A stretch of 64,000 bases of DNA. Source: CAZSWS01 sp964610765. Lineage in GTDB: Bacteria; Bacteroidota; Bacteroidia; Bacteroidales; Tannerellaceae. Below the pieces are notes generated by a model, which was not told the DNA's origin, made no database searches, and saw nothing but the letters and a program-made list of their open reading frames with translations. Shown piece after piece: positions 45,564 to 54,991 of the stretch. Within the stretch, counting starts at the first letter, position 1, and each line of letters begins with the position of its first letter. The DNA lies in NCBI GenBank assembly GCA_964610765.1, contig CAZSWS010000004.1, positions 1 to 64,000 of the forward strand. Reading direction: 5' to 3'. The translations under genes were made by a program, and so were the position numbers.

Positions 45564-46271
45564 ATGATGCAGATTTATTATGCTCCTGATATAGTTGACT
45601 CATTAGTTTTGCCGGAAGAAGAATCGAGTCATTGTGTACGTGTTCTGCGAAAGAGAGTAGGAGATGAACTATTGATTGCTGATGGGAAAGGAGCATTTTA
45701 TACAGCTCATATTGTTGATGCACATCCTAAGCGAACAACTGTTGAAATCATTTCTGTTGAGAAACAAGAGCCTTTATGGAACTATAAAGTGGAAATAGCA
45801 CTAGCACCTACTAAAAACATGGATCGGGTCGAGTGGTTTGCAGAAAAAGCGACAGAAATAGGAATAGACAAGATATCATTTTTGCGCTGTGCACATTCTG
45901 AACGAAGAGAAATCAAAACCGAACGTATTCGTAAAATAGTTCGGAGTGCGATGAAGCAGTCTCAAAAAGCCTATTTACCTGAAGTCGCTGAAATGATGAA
46001 TTTCAATATGTTTGTCGAAACACCTTTTGATGGAGCCAAATATATAGCCCATTGTGAAGAAACGGCAAAGCAAGTGTTAGTTGATGTCTATAAGAAAGCT
46101 TCCAATGCTTTAGTATTGATTGGTCCTGAAGGTGACTTTTCTTCTGAAGAGATAATTTTAGCTAAGGAGCAAGGATTTCTTCCAGTATCATTGGGTCAGA
46201 GTAGGCTGCGTACAGAAACAGCAGCAATAGTTGCTTGTCACACGATTCATTTATGTAATGAAATAGCTTAA
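45564..46271 (+). CDS. rsmE: 16S rRNA (uracil-1498-N3)-methyltransferase
   Basis: 235 residues, SPOUT family. Seen: an N-terminal PUA-like part with SSHCVRVLRKRVGDELLIADGKG, ALAPTKNMDRVEWFAEKATEIGID in part, RCAHSERREIKTER, SAMKQSQKAYLPEV, and the SAM-binding knot LIGPEGDFSSEEI and LGQSRLRTETAAI. It methylates U1498 of 16S rRNA in the assembled small subunit. CapA-like gene follows 10 bp later. Confidence 0.95.
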   Translation: MMQIYYAPDIVDSLVLPEEESSHCVRVLRKRVGDELLIADGKGAFYTAHIVDAHPKRTTVEIISVEKQEPLWNYKVEIALAPTKNMDRVEWFAEKATEIGIDKISFLRCAHSERREIKTERIRKIVRSAMKQSQKAYLPEVAEMMNFNMFVETPFDGAKYIAHCEETAKQVLVDVYKKASNALVLIGPEGDFSSEEIILAKEQGFLPVSLGQSRLRTETAAIVACHTIHLCNEIA

Positions 46272-46281
46272 TATAAGTAAC

Positions 46282-47382
46282 ATGCTGCGCCTCCTTCTGT
46301 TTTTATCAGTATTCATATTTGTTGTTTCCTGTAAGCATGAGAAGGAGTATGAATTATTGCCTGACAGATCTCGGACATTACGGCTGCTATTTGCCGGTGA
46401 TGCGATGATGCATGTCACGCAATTAGCTAAGGCACGGAAAGACGACGGCTATTGCTTTGATTCATACTTTCCCTTAATAAAACCTTTGACAGACTCAGTT
46501 GATATTGCCGTAGTGAATCTGGAAACAACATTAGCAGCTAGTAAATATACAGGTTATCCACTCTTTGCTTCTCCTGATTCTTATGCGAAATCATTGAAAG
46601 ATGCCGGCTTTAATGTGTTCCTAACGGCTAACAATCACTGTCTTGATCGTGGTAAAACAGGTTTGGAAAGAACTATACACGTGCTAGACTCAATGCAAGT
46701 ACGGAGAGCCGGAACTTATAAGGATGAACAAGATAAGGCACTAGAATATCCATTGCTTATATATAAGAATGGAATACGCATTGCTATGCTTAACTATACC
46801 TATGGCATGAATGGACTGGTGGTTAAAACACCTAACCTGGTCAATGTAATTGATACAGTTGTCATGAAAAGAGATATTGAACGATGCCGACAGTTAGATG
46901 CTCATTTTATCATCACTACAATACATTGGGGAGATGAGTATGTCATTCAGCCGAATAGAGAGCAACAGGCGCTTAAAAAGTTTCTTACCTCACAAGGTGT
47001 TGATTTGATTGTAGGCTCACATCCGCATGTTATACAGCCACTTGTGAAAGAAGTAGAAGATGGAAAGATAAAGCATGCTGTAGCTTATTCATTGGGGAAT
47101 TTTATTTCTAATATGGATAGAACGTTAACGGATGGAGGAATGCTGTTGACAGTTGATATACGTCGTGACTCTTCCGCTGTAAAGGCAGTGATTGACTCTG
47201 TTGCTTATTCGCTGGTATATGTGCATAAATCCTTCCGGTATGCGAGTGGATATCAGTTGATTCCGGTTGAGCAATATTTGTCTGAGCAGCAGCCATTCCC
47301 GACCTTAGATAAGTATTCTCATCAACGGATGTTTAGCTTTCAGCAGCAAGCGAATGAAGCTATACAACGAAAAGTAAAATAA
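46282..47382 (+). CDS. CapA-family (PGA_cap) metallophosphatase-like lipoprotein
   Basis: 366 residues. Lipobox at FIFVVSC-KHEKEY. The calcineurin-like CapA fold is shown by LLFAGDAMMHVTQL, VVNLETTLA, LTANNHCLDRGKTGLE, TTIHWGDEY and GSHPHVIQPLV, which carry the metal-ligand Asp, Asn and His residues. In Bacillus CapA is part of poly-gamma-glutamate export, but in Bacteroidetes stand-alone members like this one have no proven substrate. It is the last gene before a terminator. Confidence 0.88.
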   Translation: MLRLLLFLSVFIFVVSCKHEKEYELLPDRSRTLRLLFAGDAMMHVTQLAKARKDDGYCFDSYFPLIKPLTDSVDIAVVNLETTLAASKYTGYPLFASPDSYAKSLKDAGFNVFLTANNHCLDRGKTGLERTIHVLDSMQVRRAGTYKDEQDKALEYPLLIYKNGIRIAMLNYTYGMNGLVVKTPNLVNVIDTVVMKRDIERCRQLDAHFIITTIHWGDEYVIQPNREQQALKKFLTSQGVDLIVGSHPHVIQPLVKEVEDGKIKHAVAYSLGNFISNMDRTLTDGGMLLTVDIRRDSSAVKAVIDSVAYSLVYVHKSFRYASGYQLIPVEQYLSEQQPFPTLDKYSHQRMFSFQQQANEAIQRKVK

Positions 47383-47418
47383 AAATGCAGATAACTCCTC
47401 TGAAGTATATCTGCATTT
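47383..47418. terminator. Bidirectional terminator between the CapA-like gene and guaA
   Basis: aaatgcagata pairs with tatctgcattt (11 bp) around a 14-nt loop, directly after the CapA-like stop and 20 bp past the guaA stop. Confidence 0.8.
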
Positions 47419-47437
47419 CTAATGTATTTAGTTTCAA

Positions 47438-48958
47438 TTATTCCCACTCAATGGTTGCAGGCGGTTTGGAGCTGATATCAAATACAACACGATTTACGCC
47501 TTCCACTTTATTAATAATTTCATTGGATACCTTGGCTAAAAAGTCATAAGGTAACTGCGACCAGTCGGCAGACATTCCATCTGTTGAATTTACTGCTCTC
47601 AAGGCAACTGTGTCCTTGTAAGTACGTTCATCTCCCATAACTCCTACAGAACGGATAGGGAGTAAAATAGCTCCTGCTTGCCATACTTTGTCATATAAAC
47701 CCCACTCACGCAGCATAGAAATGTAGATATGATCAGCATCTTGAATAGTCTTTACTTTTTCCGGAGTGATAGACCCAAGAATGCGAATACCTAAACCGGG
47801 TCCGGGAAAAGGATGGCGGTTAATCAAATGAGGTTGCATCCCCAATTGAATACCTACACGACGAACATCGTCTTTAAATAGTAATTGTAAGGGTTCAACC
47901 AATTTCAAATTCATTTCTTCCGGTAGACCTCCCACATTGTGGTGTGATTTGATAGTCGTTCCTGTTATAGAAAGTGATTCGATGATATCCGGATAGATAG
48001 TGCCTTGTGCCAGCCACTTGATGCCTTTTAATTTATGTGCTTCCTCATCAAATACTTCTATAAAGAGTCTTCCGATGATTTTGCGTTTTTGTTCCGGCTC
48101 TACAACACCTGCTAGTTCTTTATAGAATTTTTCTTTAGCGTCTACACCAATGACATTTAGTCCTAGATGTTCATAGTCTTTTAAGACATTTGTAAATTCA
48201 TCTTTACGCAGGAGACCGTGATCAACAAATATACAAGTTAGGTTTTCCCCGATTGCTTTATGCAATAATACAGCTGTAACAGACGAGTCTACCCCGCCCG
48301 ATAAAGCTAAAATAACCTTGTCATTGCCAAGTTGTTTTTTTAGTTTTTCGACAGTAGCTTCAATAAAGCTTTGAGAAGTCCAGTTTTTGCTTACACCACA
48401 AATGTTCAGGAAATTGTCTAATATTTTTGTTCCGTCTTCACTATGATATATCTCAGGGTGGAATTGAACGCCCCAGGTTAATTCATCTTGGATGTGAAAA
48501 GCAGCTATCTCTACATCGCTCGTGCTAGCTACCACTTCAAATGTATCCGGAGTGTTGGTAATAGTGTCGCCATGTGACATCCATACTTGCGAACCTTCTG
48601 GTATATTTTTGAAAAGTAAGTCGTTTGGGTTTATTTTTTGCAAGTTGGCTCTTCCATACTCTCTACTATCGGTATATTCAACCATTCCTCCGGATGATTG
48701 AGAAATCAACTGAGCCCCGTAGCAAATTCCAAGCAGGGGATATTTTTTACGGATGCTTTGTAAGTCTATTTTGAATGCTTGAGGGTTGTTTACAGAATAG
48801 GGGCTCCCCGATAATATAACTCCTTTAACTGTTGAGTCGTTTTCCGGGAACTTATTATATGGTAAGATTTCGCAATAGGTATTGAGTTCTCTAATTCTTC
48901 GGGCAATTAACTGAGTGGTTTGTGAACCAAAATCAAGAATAATAATTTTCTCTTGCAT
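47438..48958 (-). CDS. guaA: GMP synthase (glutamine-hydrolysing)
   Basis: 506 residues. Residues 1-190: class I glutamine amidotransferase with LLGICYGAQL (nucleophile C79) and the distal His-Glu in GVQFHPEIYHSED. Residues about 205-390: ATP pyrophosphatase with LALSGGVDSSVTAVLL. The C-terminal dimer domain contains RHPFPGPGLGIRILG and ends in SSKPPATIEWE. It converts XMP to GMP. The GNAT gene lies 29 bp upstream on the same strand, but a TAACTTTG core at 48993 suggests guaA can be transcribed separately. Confidence 0.97.
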   Translation of the reverse strand: MQEKIIILDFGSQTTQLIARRIRELNTYCEILPYNKFPENDSTVKGVILSGSPYSVNNPQAFKIDLQSIRKKYPLLGICYGAQLISQSSGGMVEYTDSREYGRANLQKINPNDLLFKNIPEGSQVWMSHGDTITNTPDTFEVVASTSDVEIAAFHIQDELTWGVQFHPEIYHSEDGTKILDNFLNICGVSKNWTSQSFIEATVEKLKKQLGNDKVILALSGGVDSSVTAVLLHKAIGENLTCIFVDHGLLRKDEFTNVLKDYEHLGLNVIGVDAKEKFYKELAGVVEPEQKRKIIGRLFIEVFDEEAHKLKGIKWLAQGTIYPDIIESLSITGTTIKSHHNVGGLPEEMNLKLVEPLQLLFKDDVRRVGIQLGMQPHLINRHPFPGPGLGIRILGSITPEKVKTIQDADHIYISMLREWGLYDKVWQAGAILLPIRSVGVMGDERTYKDTVALRAVNSTDGMSADWSQLPYDFLAKVSNEIINKVEGVNRVVFDISSKPPATIEWE

Positions 48959-48987
48959 AGGAGTAATATATCAATAGGTGAATAATT

Positions 48988-49506
48988 TCACACAAAGTTA
49001 TGTTTTTTTTCACAATACTTTGTCATGATATAATCATTCATGTAGTAATTGTTACCTATTGGGTAGTCACGTGTGCCAGACAGAGTAAATCCTAGATGTG
49101 TATAGAAGTTGACAGCGTTGTTCTCTCGGTTTACATATAGCTTTAAAGTAAAAGCTTCTGAATTGATTGACTCGATATATGTGATGGCTGCATCTATCAT
49201 ATATTTGCCGATCCCTTTTCCTTGTTTTTTAGGGAGTACATATATTTTTTGAAGAATATAGCAGTGGTCGTCTTCTTTTTCTATTGAGAAATATCCAACA
49301 GGCTCTTCATGTTGATATACAATAAAATAATCTTGTCCTAGCTTATGCATTTGCTCTTCAAGACTTTTTGCTGAATACATCATTTCAAACATATAGACTA
49401 GTTGCTCTTTAGTCAATATAGTTCCGTAGGTGGGCTCCCATATTTCGGAAGCCAGCTGTCTGATAAGTGGAATCTCTTTTGTTGTGGCTTTATGAAGCTG
49501 ATACAT
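48988..49506 (-). CDS. GNAT family N-acetyltransferase
   Basis: 172 residues from ATG 49506 (MYQLHKATTKEIPLIRQLA); a TTG at 49518 would add four residues and is less likely. GNAT motif A is YVLPKKQGKGIGKYMIDAAI near residues 105-125 with the Q/R-x-x-G-x-G/A acetyl-CoA loop, followed by LKLYVNRENNAVNFYTHLGF. The substrate cannot be told. It sits between the atp operon terminator and guaA. Confidence 0.87.
   Translation of the reverse strand: MYQLHKATTKEIPLIRQLASEIWEPTYGTILTKEQLVYMFEMMYSAKSLEEQMHKLGQDYFIVYQHEEPVGYFSIEKEDDHCYILQKIYVLPKKQGKGIGKYMIDAAITYIESINSEAFTLKLYVNRENNAVNFYTHLGFTLSGTRDYPIGNNYYMNDYIMTKYCEKKHNFV
48993..49000 (-). promoter_or_regulatory. Candidate -7 promoter element for guaA
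   Basis: Minus-strand TAACTTTG inside the last codons of the GNAT gene, 35 bp before guaA. Confidence 0.45.
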
Positions 49507-49520
49507 TTGGATATACAATA

Positions 49521-49555
49521 AAGGTCTTTAAGAGGTGAAACCTAGTAAAGACCTT
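49521..49555 (-). terminator. Probable terminator of the ATP synthase operon
   Basis: aaggtcttta pairs perfectly with taaagacctt around a 15-nt loop, 21 bp after the atpG stop. The U-tract is short (TTTATTG). Confidence 0.65.
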
Positions 49556-49575
49556 CAATGATTTATAAGTTGTTT

Positions 49576-50436
49576 TTATTTTATAGTTCCACCAATAATA
49601 TCCAAAAGCTCATTTGTAATAGCTTGTTGGCGTGATTTATTGTATAGAACCGTAAGGTCATCAATCAGCTCATCTGCATTGTCTGTAGCTATTTGCATAG
49701 CCATCATACGAGCTGCATGTTCAGAAACATTAGAGTCAAGCAAGACTGTGAAGATTTTCAAAGTCAATACTTTAGGAAGCAATACCTGGATTAGCTCTTC
49801 TTTACTAGGTTCGACTAGATAATCTTGCGAAACGGTTGATTCATCGCTGGAAGGAAGGCTTAATGGTAAATAAGTTTCTTCCATCAAAATTTGCGAAGAA
49901 GTGTTTCTTAAGTGGTGATATACCAATATTACACGATCAATTTCATGAGCAAGGAATTTACTCATCAGTGTCTTAGCTAAGTCGGCAGCCTCATGATAGT
50001 TCGGCTTATCTGCCATACTGGTGAAATCACCTTGTATGTTCATGCCGTCTTTTCGCATGGCATCTGCGATTTTTTTCCCTACAGGATATACCAGTATATG
50101 CTCTTTCCCTAGTGGGAGATACTCCTCGATGGTGTTTTTAGCCAATCGTATAATGTTTGCATTAAAAGCTCCACATAAAGAAGTGTTGGAAGAGAAAGTA
50201 ACAATAGCTACATTTTCCACAGGTCGCTCTTCCATATAGGGCGAATCAACACTAAACTCATCTGACAGAAAAGCTGTCAGCATGGCATGCAGTTTTTCTT
50301 CATAAGGAAGCATGTTCCCAATAGCCGTCTGCGCGCGGTGTAGCTTAGCAGAAGCAACCATTTTCATCGCTGAAGTAATTTTGCGTGTACTATTTATAGA
50401 AGCAATTCTTCCTTTGATTTCTTTTAATGATGCCAT
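49576..50436 (-). CDS. atpG: ATP synthase F1 gamma subunit
   Basis: 286 residues, typical length. N-terminal helix MASLKEIKGRIASINSTRKITSAMKMVASAKLHRAQ (first half quoted: LKEIKGRIASINSTRKIT) and C-terminal helix ITNELLDIIGGTIK with the QQAITNEL motif form the rotor coiled coil. The central part has FSSNTSLCGAFNANI. It is the rotating shaft of F1 and the last gene of the operon, 25 bp after atpA. Confidence 0.97.
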   Translation of the reverse strand: MASLKEIKGRIASINSTRKITSAMKMVASAKLHRAQTAIGNMLPYEEKLHAMLTAFLSDEFSVDSPYMEERPVENVAIVTFSSNTSLCGAFNANIIRLAKNTIEEYLPLGKEHILVYPVGKKIADAMRKDGMNIQGDFTSMADKPNYHEAADLAKTLMSKFLAHEIDRVILVYHHLRNTSSQILMEETYLPLSLPSSDESTVSQDYLVEPSKEELIQVLLPKVLTLKIFTVLLDSNVSEHAARMMAMQIATDNADELIDDLTVLYNKSRQQAITNELLDIIGGTIK

Positions 50437-50461
50437 AAATACAATCTTTTTTTAAGCTCAA

Positions 50462-52051
50462 TTATTTAGTTGCGTAAGCATTCGCAATTGAAGCCGCAGT
50501 TTCTTTGAGTATTTCTTCTATCTCCGGGGTTATCACACCCTTTTTAAGTTCATCCAACACATCTTCTTTGTGCTGATTTTGTAAACTTAATAAGAAGTTC
50601 TTTTCAAACTCAGGTACTTTATCCACCGGTACATCTTCTAACAATCCATTTGTGCCACAGTATAGAATAGCAATTTGCTCTTCTACTTGCATGGGCTTGT
50701 ATTGGGGTTGAACTAAAAGACGTGTGTTTTTTCTTCCTTTATCAATCGTAAAGGCGGTAAATGAGTCCATGTCACTGCTGAATTGACTGAAGGCTTCCAG
50801 TTCATGATATTGTGCCTGATCTATTTTCAGTGTGCCGGCTACTTTCTTCATAGCTTTTACTTGCGCATTTCCACCTACACGTGAAACAGAGATGCCCACG
50901 TCAATTGCGGGACGATTACCTTGGTTAAACAAGTTTGTATCCAAGTATATTTGTCCGTCAGTAATTGAAATAACATTGGTGGGAATATAGGCAGAAACGT
51001 CTCCGGCCTGTGTTTCGATGATGGGAAGTGCGGTTAGCGAACCTCCGGCTTTGACTTTCCCTTTAAGCGACTCCGGCAAGTCATTCATTTGCTCAGCAAC
51101 TTCTTGCTGGTTAATGATTTTGGCGGCTCGTTCAAGTAGTCTTGAGTGCAGATAAAACACGTCGCCCGGGTAAGCTTCACGTCCTGAAGGGCGCTTCAAT
51201 ATCAACGAAACTTCACGATAAGCCACTGCTTGTTTAGAAAGGTCATCATACACCACCAAAGCATGTCGTCCGGTATCTCTGAAGTATTCTCCGATAGCTG
51301 CTCCGGCAAAAGGAGCAAAATATTGAACGGCTGCAGGGTCTGAAGCGGTGGCAGATACCACAACGGTATAATCAAGCGCACCTTTTTCTTTCAGTGTATT
51401 AACGATGGATGCAACAGTAGAACCTTTCTGACCGATAGCTACATAGATACAGTAAACCGGGTCACCTGCCTCGTAGTTGCTGCGTTGATTAATTATAGTA
51501 TCGATAGCTATGGCTGTTTTTCCTGTTTGGCGGTCACCAATGATTAATTCCCGTTGACCTCTTCCGATAGGAATCATTGCATCCACAGCTTTTAGACCGG
51601 TTTGTAGCGGTTGATTAACCGGTTGGCGATAGATAACACCCGGAGCTTTACGTTCAAGAGGGAGTTCTATTCTCTCTCCTCCGATTTCTCCTTTACCATC
51701 AATAGGCTCACCCAAAGGGGTAATCACACGACCCAGCATGCCTTCACCCACCCTGATTGAAGCTATTCGGCCAGTGCGTTTTACGGTGTCGCCTTCTTCT
51801 ACCATGTCTGTTGGACCTAGTAGTACGGCACCAACATTGTCTTCCTCAAGATTCATCACAACAGCTTTTACACCATTGGCAAACTCAAGTAACTCATTGG
51901 CTTCAGCGTTTTTTAGCCCATAGATACGAATAACTCCGTCACCTACTTGAAGGACAGTTCCTACTTCATCAAATTTGATTTTTGTGTCAATTCCTTCCAG
52001 CTGCATCCGAAGTATATCGGAAACTTCACTCGCTTTTATGTTTTCAGACAT
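50462..52051 (-). CDS. atpA: ATP synthase F1 alpha subunit
   Basis: 529 residues. Walker A GDRQTGKT at residues 172-179, ALVVYDDLSKQAVAYR for the Walker B region, and the subunit signature PAIDVGISVSRVGGNAQ. N-terminal beta-barrel carries GVIRIYGLKNAEANELLEF. Non-catalytic nucleotide-binding subunit of the F1 hexamer. It follows atpH by 10 bp. Confidence 0.98.
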   Translation of the reverse strand: MSENIKASEVSDILRMQLEGIDTKIKFDEVGTVLQVGDGVIRIYGLKNAEANELLEFANGVKAVVMNLEEDNVGAVLLGPTDMVEEGDTVKRTGRIASIRVGEGMLGRVITPLGEPIDGKGEIGGERIELPLERKAPGVIYRQPVNQPLQTGLKAVDAMIPIGRGQRELIIGDRQTGKTAIAIDTIINQRSNYEAGDPVYCIYVAIGQKGSTVASIVNTLKEKGALDYTVVVSATASDPAAVQYFAPFAGAAIGEYFRDTGRHALVVYDDLSKQAVAYREVSLILKRPSGREAYPGDVFYLHSRLLERAAKIINQQEVAEQMNDLPESLKGKVKAGGSLTALPIIETQAGDVSAYIPTNVISITDGQIYLDTNLFNQGNRPAIDVGISVSRVGGNAQVKAMKKVAGTLKIDQAQYHELEAFSQFSSDMDSFTAFTIDKGRKNTRLLVQPQYKPMQVEEQIAILYCGTNGLLEDVPVDKVPEFEKNFLLSLQNQHKEDVLDELKKGVITPEIEEILKETAASIANAYATK

Positions 52052-52061
52052 AATTCTTTCT

Positions 52062-52619
52062 TTAAATACTTTTTCTGTTTTGTTCCATGAACTGATCTTT
52101 CACGCGCTGTAGCTGAGTAGCGATACTCGCATCCAATTCACGTGAATCTATATTCAAAATAAAACCACCCAATAGTTTGGGGTTTATGCTTGTTTTGAAT
52201 TCAAGAGAACCATTAGTAATAAGTTTTGTCATCATTGATTGCATCTTTTTCTTATCCGAATCATTGATTGCGGTAGCCGTAGTCAGATGTCCCAAATAGA
52301 TATTGTTCTCTTTTCTGTATAGATCCATATACATCAATGCAATACACTGCAGGTGTTTTTCTCTTTTTTGAAACAGCACTAAATCAATAAAACGCTTCAA
52401 AACATCATTTACGTTACTACCCATCGCATTTTCAATCAACGATTGTTTCTCTTTTTTAGAGATGAGCGGGTTACCCAGTGCATCACGTAGTGCAGGAAGT
52501 TGAAAGAATGAATCAGCCAGCTTATTCATGGATGAATAAACCTCTTTTGATGCTTCTTTACTTCTAGCAAAACTTAGTAGTGCCTTGGCGTAACGTTTTG
52601 ATATAATGCCTCCGTTCAT
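52062..52619 (-). CDS. atpH: ATP synthase F1 delta subunit
   Basis: 185 residues. OSCP/delta pattern: ISKRYAKALLSFARS at the start, LGNPLISKKEKQSLIENAMG in the middle, and the C-terminal LLGGFILNIDSRELDASIATQL. It belongs to the peripheral stalk joining F1 to subunit b. The gap to atpF is 6 bp. Confidence 0.95.
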   Translation of the reverse strand: MNGGIISKRYAKALLSFARSKEASKEVYSSMNKLADSFFQLPALRDALGNPLISKKEKQSLIENAMGSNVNDVLKRFIDLVLFQKREKHLQCIALMYMDLYRKENNIYLGHLTTATAINDSDKKKMQSMMTKLITNGSLEFKTSINPKLLGGFILNIDSRELDASIATQLQRVKDQFMEQNRKSI

Positions 52620-52625
52620 GTCATT

Positions 52626-53126
52626 TTATGATTTAGAAGTGGATATTTCATCCAACATTCGGTCTATAAAATCCATTTGGGCTTTGTCTTTATCCAAATC
52701 TTTGCGAATTACTTTTTCAGCAATATCAATAGATAAGGTTGCAATTTCACGTCGAACCTGTCTGATAGCTTCATCCTTTTCCGACTGAATTTGAATTCTG
52801 ACTTCATCCAATTGCTTTTTAGCTGCCAACTGCGCTTCCTCTTTCGCTTTTTCAACGATTTTGTCTCGCGTGGCTGCTGCTTCATTTAGAATTTTTACCT
52901 GCTCCTCACGGGCTTTAGCGATAAGCGCCTCACCCTCTGTCTTAATATTAGCTAGTTGTGCGTTTGCTTCATCTGCCGCTTTTAGTGACTGATCAATATA
53001 GTTTTTCCGCTCATTAACCATTTTGGTAATGACGGGGAAACCATATTTTGTCAGTACAAAAAGAACAATGACAAAAGATAGAAGCATCCAAAATACCAGA
53101 CCAATATCGGGTTGCAGTAATTCCAT
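52626..53126 (-). CDS. atpF: ATP synthase Fo subunit b
   Basis: 166 residues. One membrane helix (about 8-26, GLVFWMLLSFVIVLFVLTKYGF in part) followed by a long charged coiled coil from about residue 35 to the C-terminus, rich in Ala, Glu and Lys. This is the peripheral stalk. Placed between atpE (17 bp) and atpH. Confidence 0.95.
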   Translation of the reverse strand: MELLQPDIGLVFWMLLSFVIVLFVLTKYGFPVITKMVNERKNYIDQSLKAADEANAQLANIKTEGEALIAKAREEQVKILNEAAATRDKIVEKAKEEAQLAAKKQLDEVRIQIQSEKDEAIRQVRREIATLSIDIAEKVIRKDLDKDKAQMDFIDRMLDEISTSKS

Positions 53127-53143
53127 ATTTATCTCTTACTGTA

Positions 53144-53407
53144 TTATACGAAGAAAGATAATAGACATACAACAATAGCAAACAATGCTGCTCCTTCAAT
53201 TAAAGCGGCAACAATAATCATACTACCACGGATGTCTCCGGCTGCTTCTGGTTGACGAGCAATAGCTTCCATCGCTGAACCCCCGATTTTACCAATACCA
53301 AGACCGGCGCCAATAACTGCAATACCTGCTCCTAAAGCAGCTCCTAGTTTTGCTAAACCAGCACCGCTAGCTGCTTGTAATAATACTAACATGATAGAAC
53401 TTAACAT
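53144..53407 (-). CDS. atpE: ATP synthase Fo subunit c
   Basis: 87 residues: two hydrophobic helices joined by the polar loop ARQPEAAGDIRG. The first helix is glycine-rich (GAGIAVIGAGLGIGKIGG), the second carries the ion-binding Glu in AALIEGAALFAIV. An N-terminal segment of about 15 residues may be a short leader. The Glu is followed by Gly-Ala rather than the Ser/Thr seen in sodium-type rings, so a proton ring is more likely; this is inference. It forms the rotor ring. Confidence 0.96.
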   Translation of the reverse strand: MLSSIMLVLLQAASGAGLAKLGAALGAGIAVIGAGLGIGKIGGSAMEAIARQPEAAGDIRGSMIIVAALIEGAALFAIVVCLLSFFV

Positions 53408-53439
53408 AATCTTAAAATTAAATGATTTATTATTAAATG

Positions 53440-54543
53440 TTATTTTTTGACTTTTACAACGTCTGTTTTTTTATGATGTTCTGCTGTAGATAAACCAATA
53501 AATACTGCAGAAAGAATAGTAAATACATACGCTTGAATATAGGCAACCAGCAGTTCCAGGAAGTTCATAAATAAGGTGAAAAGAACAGAAACTAGTGTCA
53601 TAGAGCCATTAATGACTAAACCTATTTTCGATGTAATAAAGATAATACAGATTAAACTCAGTATGATTGAGTGTCCGGCCATGATGTTTGCAAAGAGACG
53701 AATCATCAGTGCAAAAGGCTTTGTAATCATTCCAATCAGCTCGATAGGAATCATGATTGGTTTTACAAATCCGGGCACATCCGGCCAGAATATTTCTTTC
53801 CAATACTCTTTGTTTCCAAAAATATTTGTTATTAAAAATGTACATAAAGCTAAAGAAAGGGTAACAGCTATATTTCCTGTCACATTTGCTCCTCCGGGGA
53901 AGATAGGAATAAGCCCCATAAGGTTATTGAGGAATATAAAGAAAAAAGCGGTCAATAAATATGGAGAAAACTTTTCATAGCCTTTACCAATATTCGCCTT
54001 AACTACATTATCATTGATGTCCATGATAAACATTTCCATCACACCGATAAAGCCTTTGGGTGCTTTGTTGGGGTTTCTTTTTGACCATCTGGAAACTGAT
54101 AGGACGATGACGCAGAGTAATATACAGCTGATGAATATGGCTAAAACATTCTTTGTTATCGATAAATCAATTGGGCGGACCTCGTCACCTGAAGCATTTT
54201 TTTCAACAATCTTTCCGGCATAATCACCTTCCTGAGCAATGTAAAGCCCATCTACAACACCATCGCCGGATTTATGAAAGGCAGAAGATAAGAATGTATG
54301 CCAACTACCATCATTACTGCGTACAATAATTGGTAGTGGAAGAGAAATATGTTTTTCTCCCCAGGTTATGATATGCCATTCGTATGCATCTCCCAGATGA
54401 TCAAATATAATGCCTTTTACATCTAAGCTTTCTTCTGCATTCTCAGTGGCAGAAGCTTGAGCCGGAAGCGCAAAAAAAGCAATAATCACCAAAAACAACA
54501 GGGCGATTTGTCTATTAATTATATTAGGCAGTATGCGTTTCAT
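53440..54543 (-). CDS. atpB: ATP synthase Fo subunit a, with exported N-terminal extension
   Basis: 367 residues, about 100 longer than E. coli subunit a. Residues 1-32 look like a signal peptide (LLFLVIIAFFALPAQASA-T), followed by about 90 soluble residues, then the membrane part from about residue 130. The essential helix is MIRLFANIMAGHSIIL with the conserved Arg, and ELLVAYIQAYVFTILSAVFIG in part forms the last helix. The added N-terminal domain is a feature of Bacteroidetes a subunits as I know them. The start overlaps the end of the upstream small gene by 20 bp. Confidence 0.96.
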   Translation of the reverse strand: MKRILPNIINRQIALLFLVIIAFFALPAQASATENAEESLDVKGIIFDHLGDAYEWHIITWGEKHISLPLPIIVRSNDGSWHTFLSSAFHKSGDGVVDGLYIAQEGDYAGKIVEKNASGDEVRPIDLSITKNVLAIFISCILLCVIVLSVSRWSKRNPNKAPKGFIGVMEMFIMDINDNVVKANIGKGYEKFSPYLLTAFFFIFLNNLMGLIPIFPGGANVTGNIAVTLSLALCTFLITNIFGNKEYWKEIFWPDVPGFVKPIMIPIELIGMITKPFALMIRLFANIMAGHSIILSLICIIFITSKIGLVINGSMTLVSVLFTLFMNFLELLVAYIQAYVFTILSAVFIGLSTAEHHKKTDVVKVKK

Positions 54544-54937
54544 TCTTCTTTTCAGCTTTTAAACTTTTCTCAAAATCAACATAGAACTTTGTTTCTATTC
54601 CTAAGTAAATAAAATAAAAAATCAGTGTGGTAATTAAGAAACTCTTTACCTGAATTTTTACTAGTAAAACATATAGGGTCATTAATAATACGGTCAAAAA
54701 AGCTTTACTAACTCTTGTTCCCATATAGATGTTTAGAATTTGCCTATCTGTTTTATTTCTACTGATCTTCAATATAGCTAATAAGGATAAACCTAAGCAA
54801 AGAAAGTATACCGGAATAACAGGGTAAAAAGCGAAGTTGAACTCCGGAAAGAAATTTGTAAGAATAAGCTGACCGGCAAAACCTGTCCCACCAATTCCTA
54901 GAAAGAGCATTAAGTAAAACTTTCTTTTTAACTTCAT
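54524..54937 (-). CDS. Small membrane protein in the atp operon (AtpI-like)
   Basis: 137 residues with four likely membrane helices (about 7-25, 35-55, 75-92, 97-117) and a charged C-terminus. It sits between atpC and atpB, where AtpI/subunit-i type assembly factors are often found, and its end overlaps atpB by 20 bp. Sequence identity to AtpI is not evident by eye, so the assignment rests on size, topology and position. A role in c-ring assembly or ion supply is inference. Confidence 0.7.
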   Translation of the reverse strand: MKLKRKFYLMLFLGIGGTGFAGQLILTNFFPEFNFAFYPVIPVYFLCLGLSLLAILKISRNKTDRQILNIYMGTRVSKAFLTVLLMTLYVLLVKIQVKSFLITTLIFYFIYLGIETKFYVDFEKSLKAEKKNETHTA

Positions 54938-54991
54938 TACTTATTATAATTGCAGTCAGTATATATTATTCAGCTATTCAGTTGTAAACTA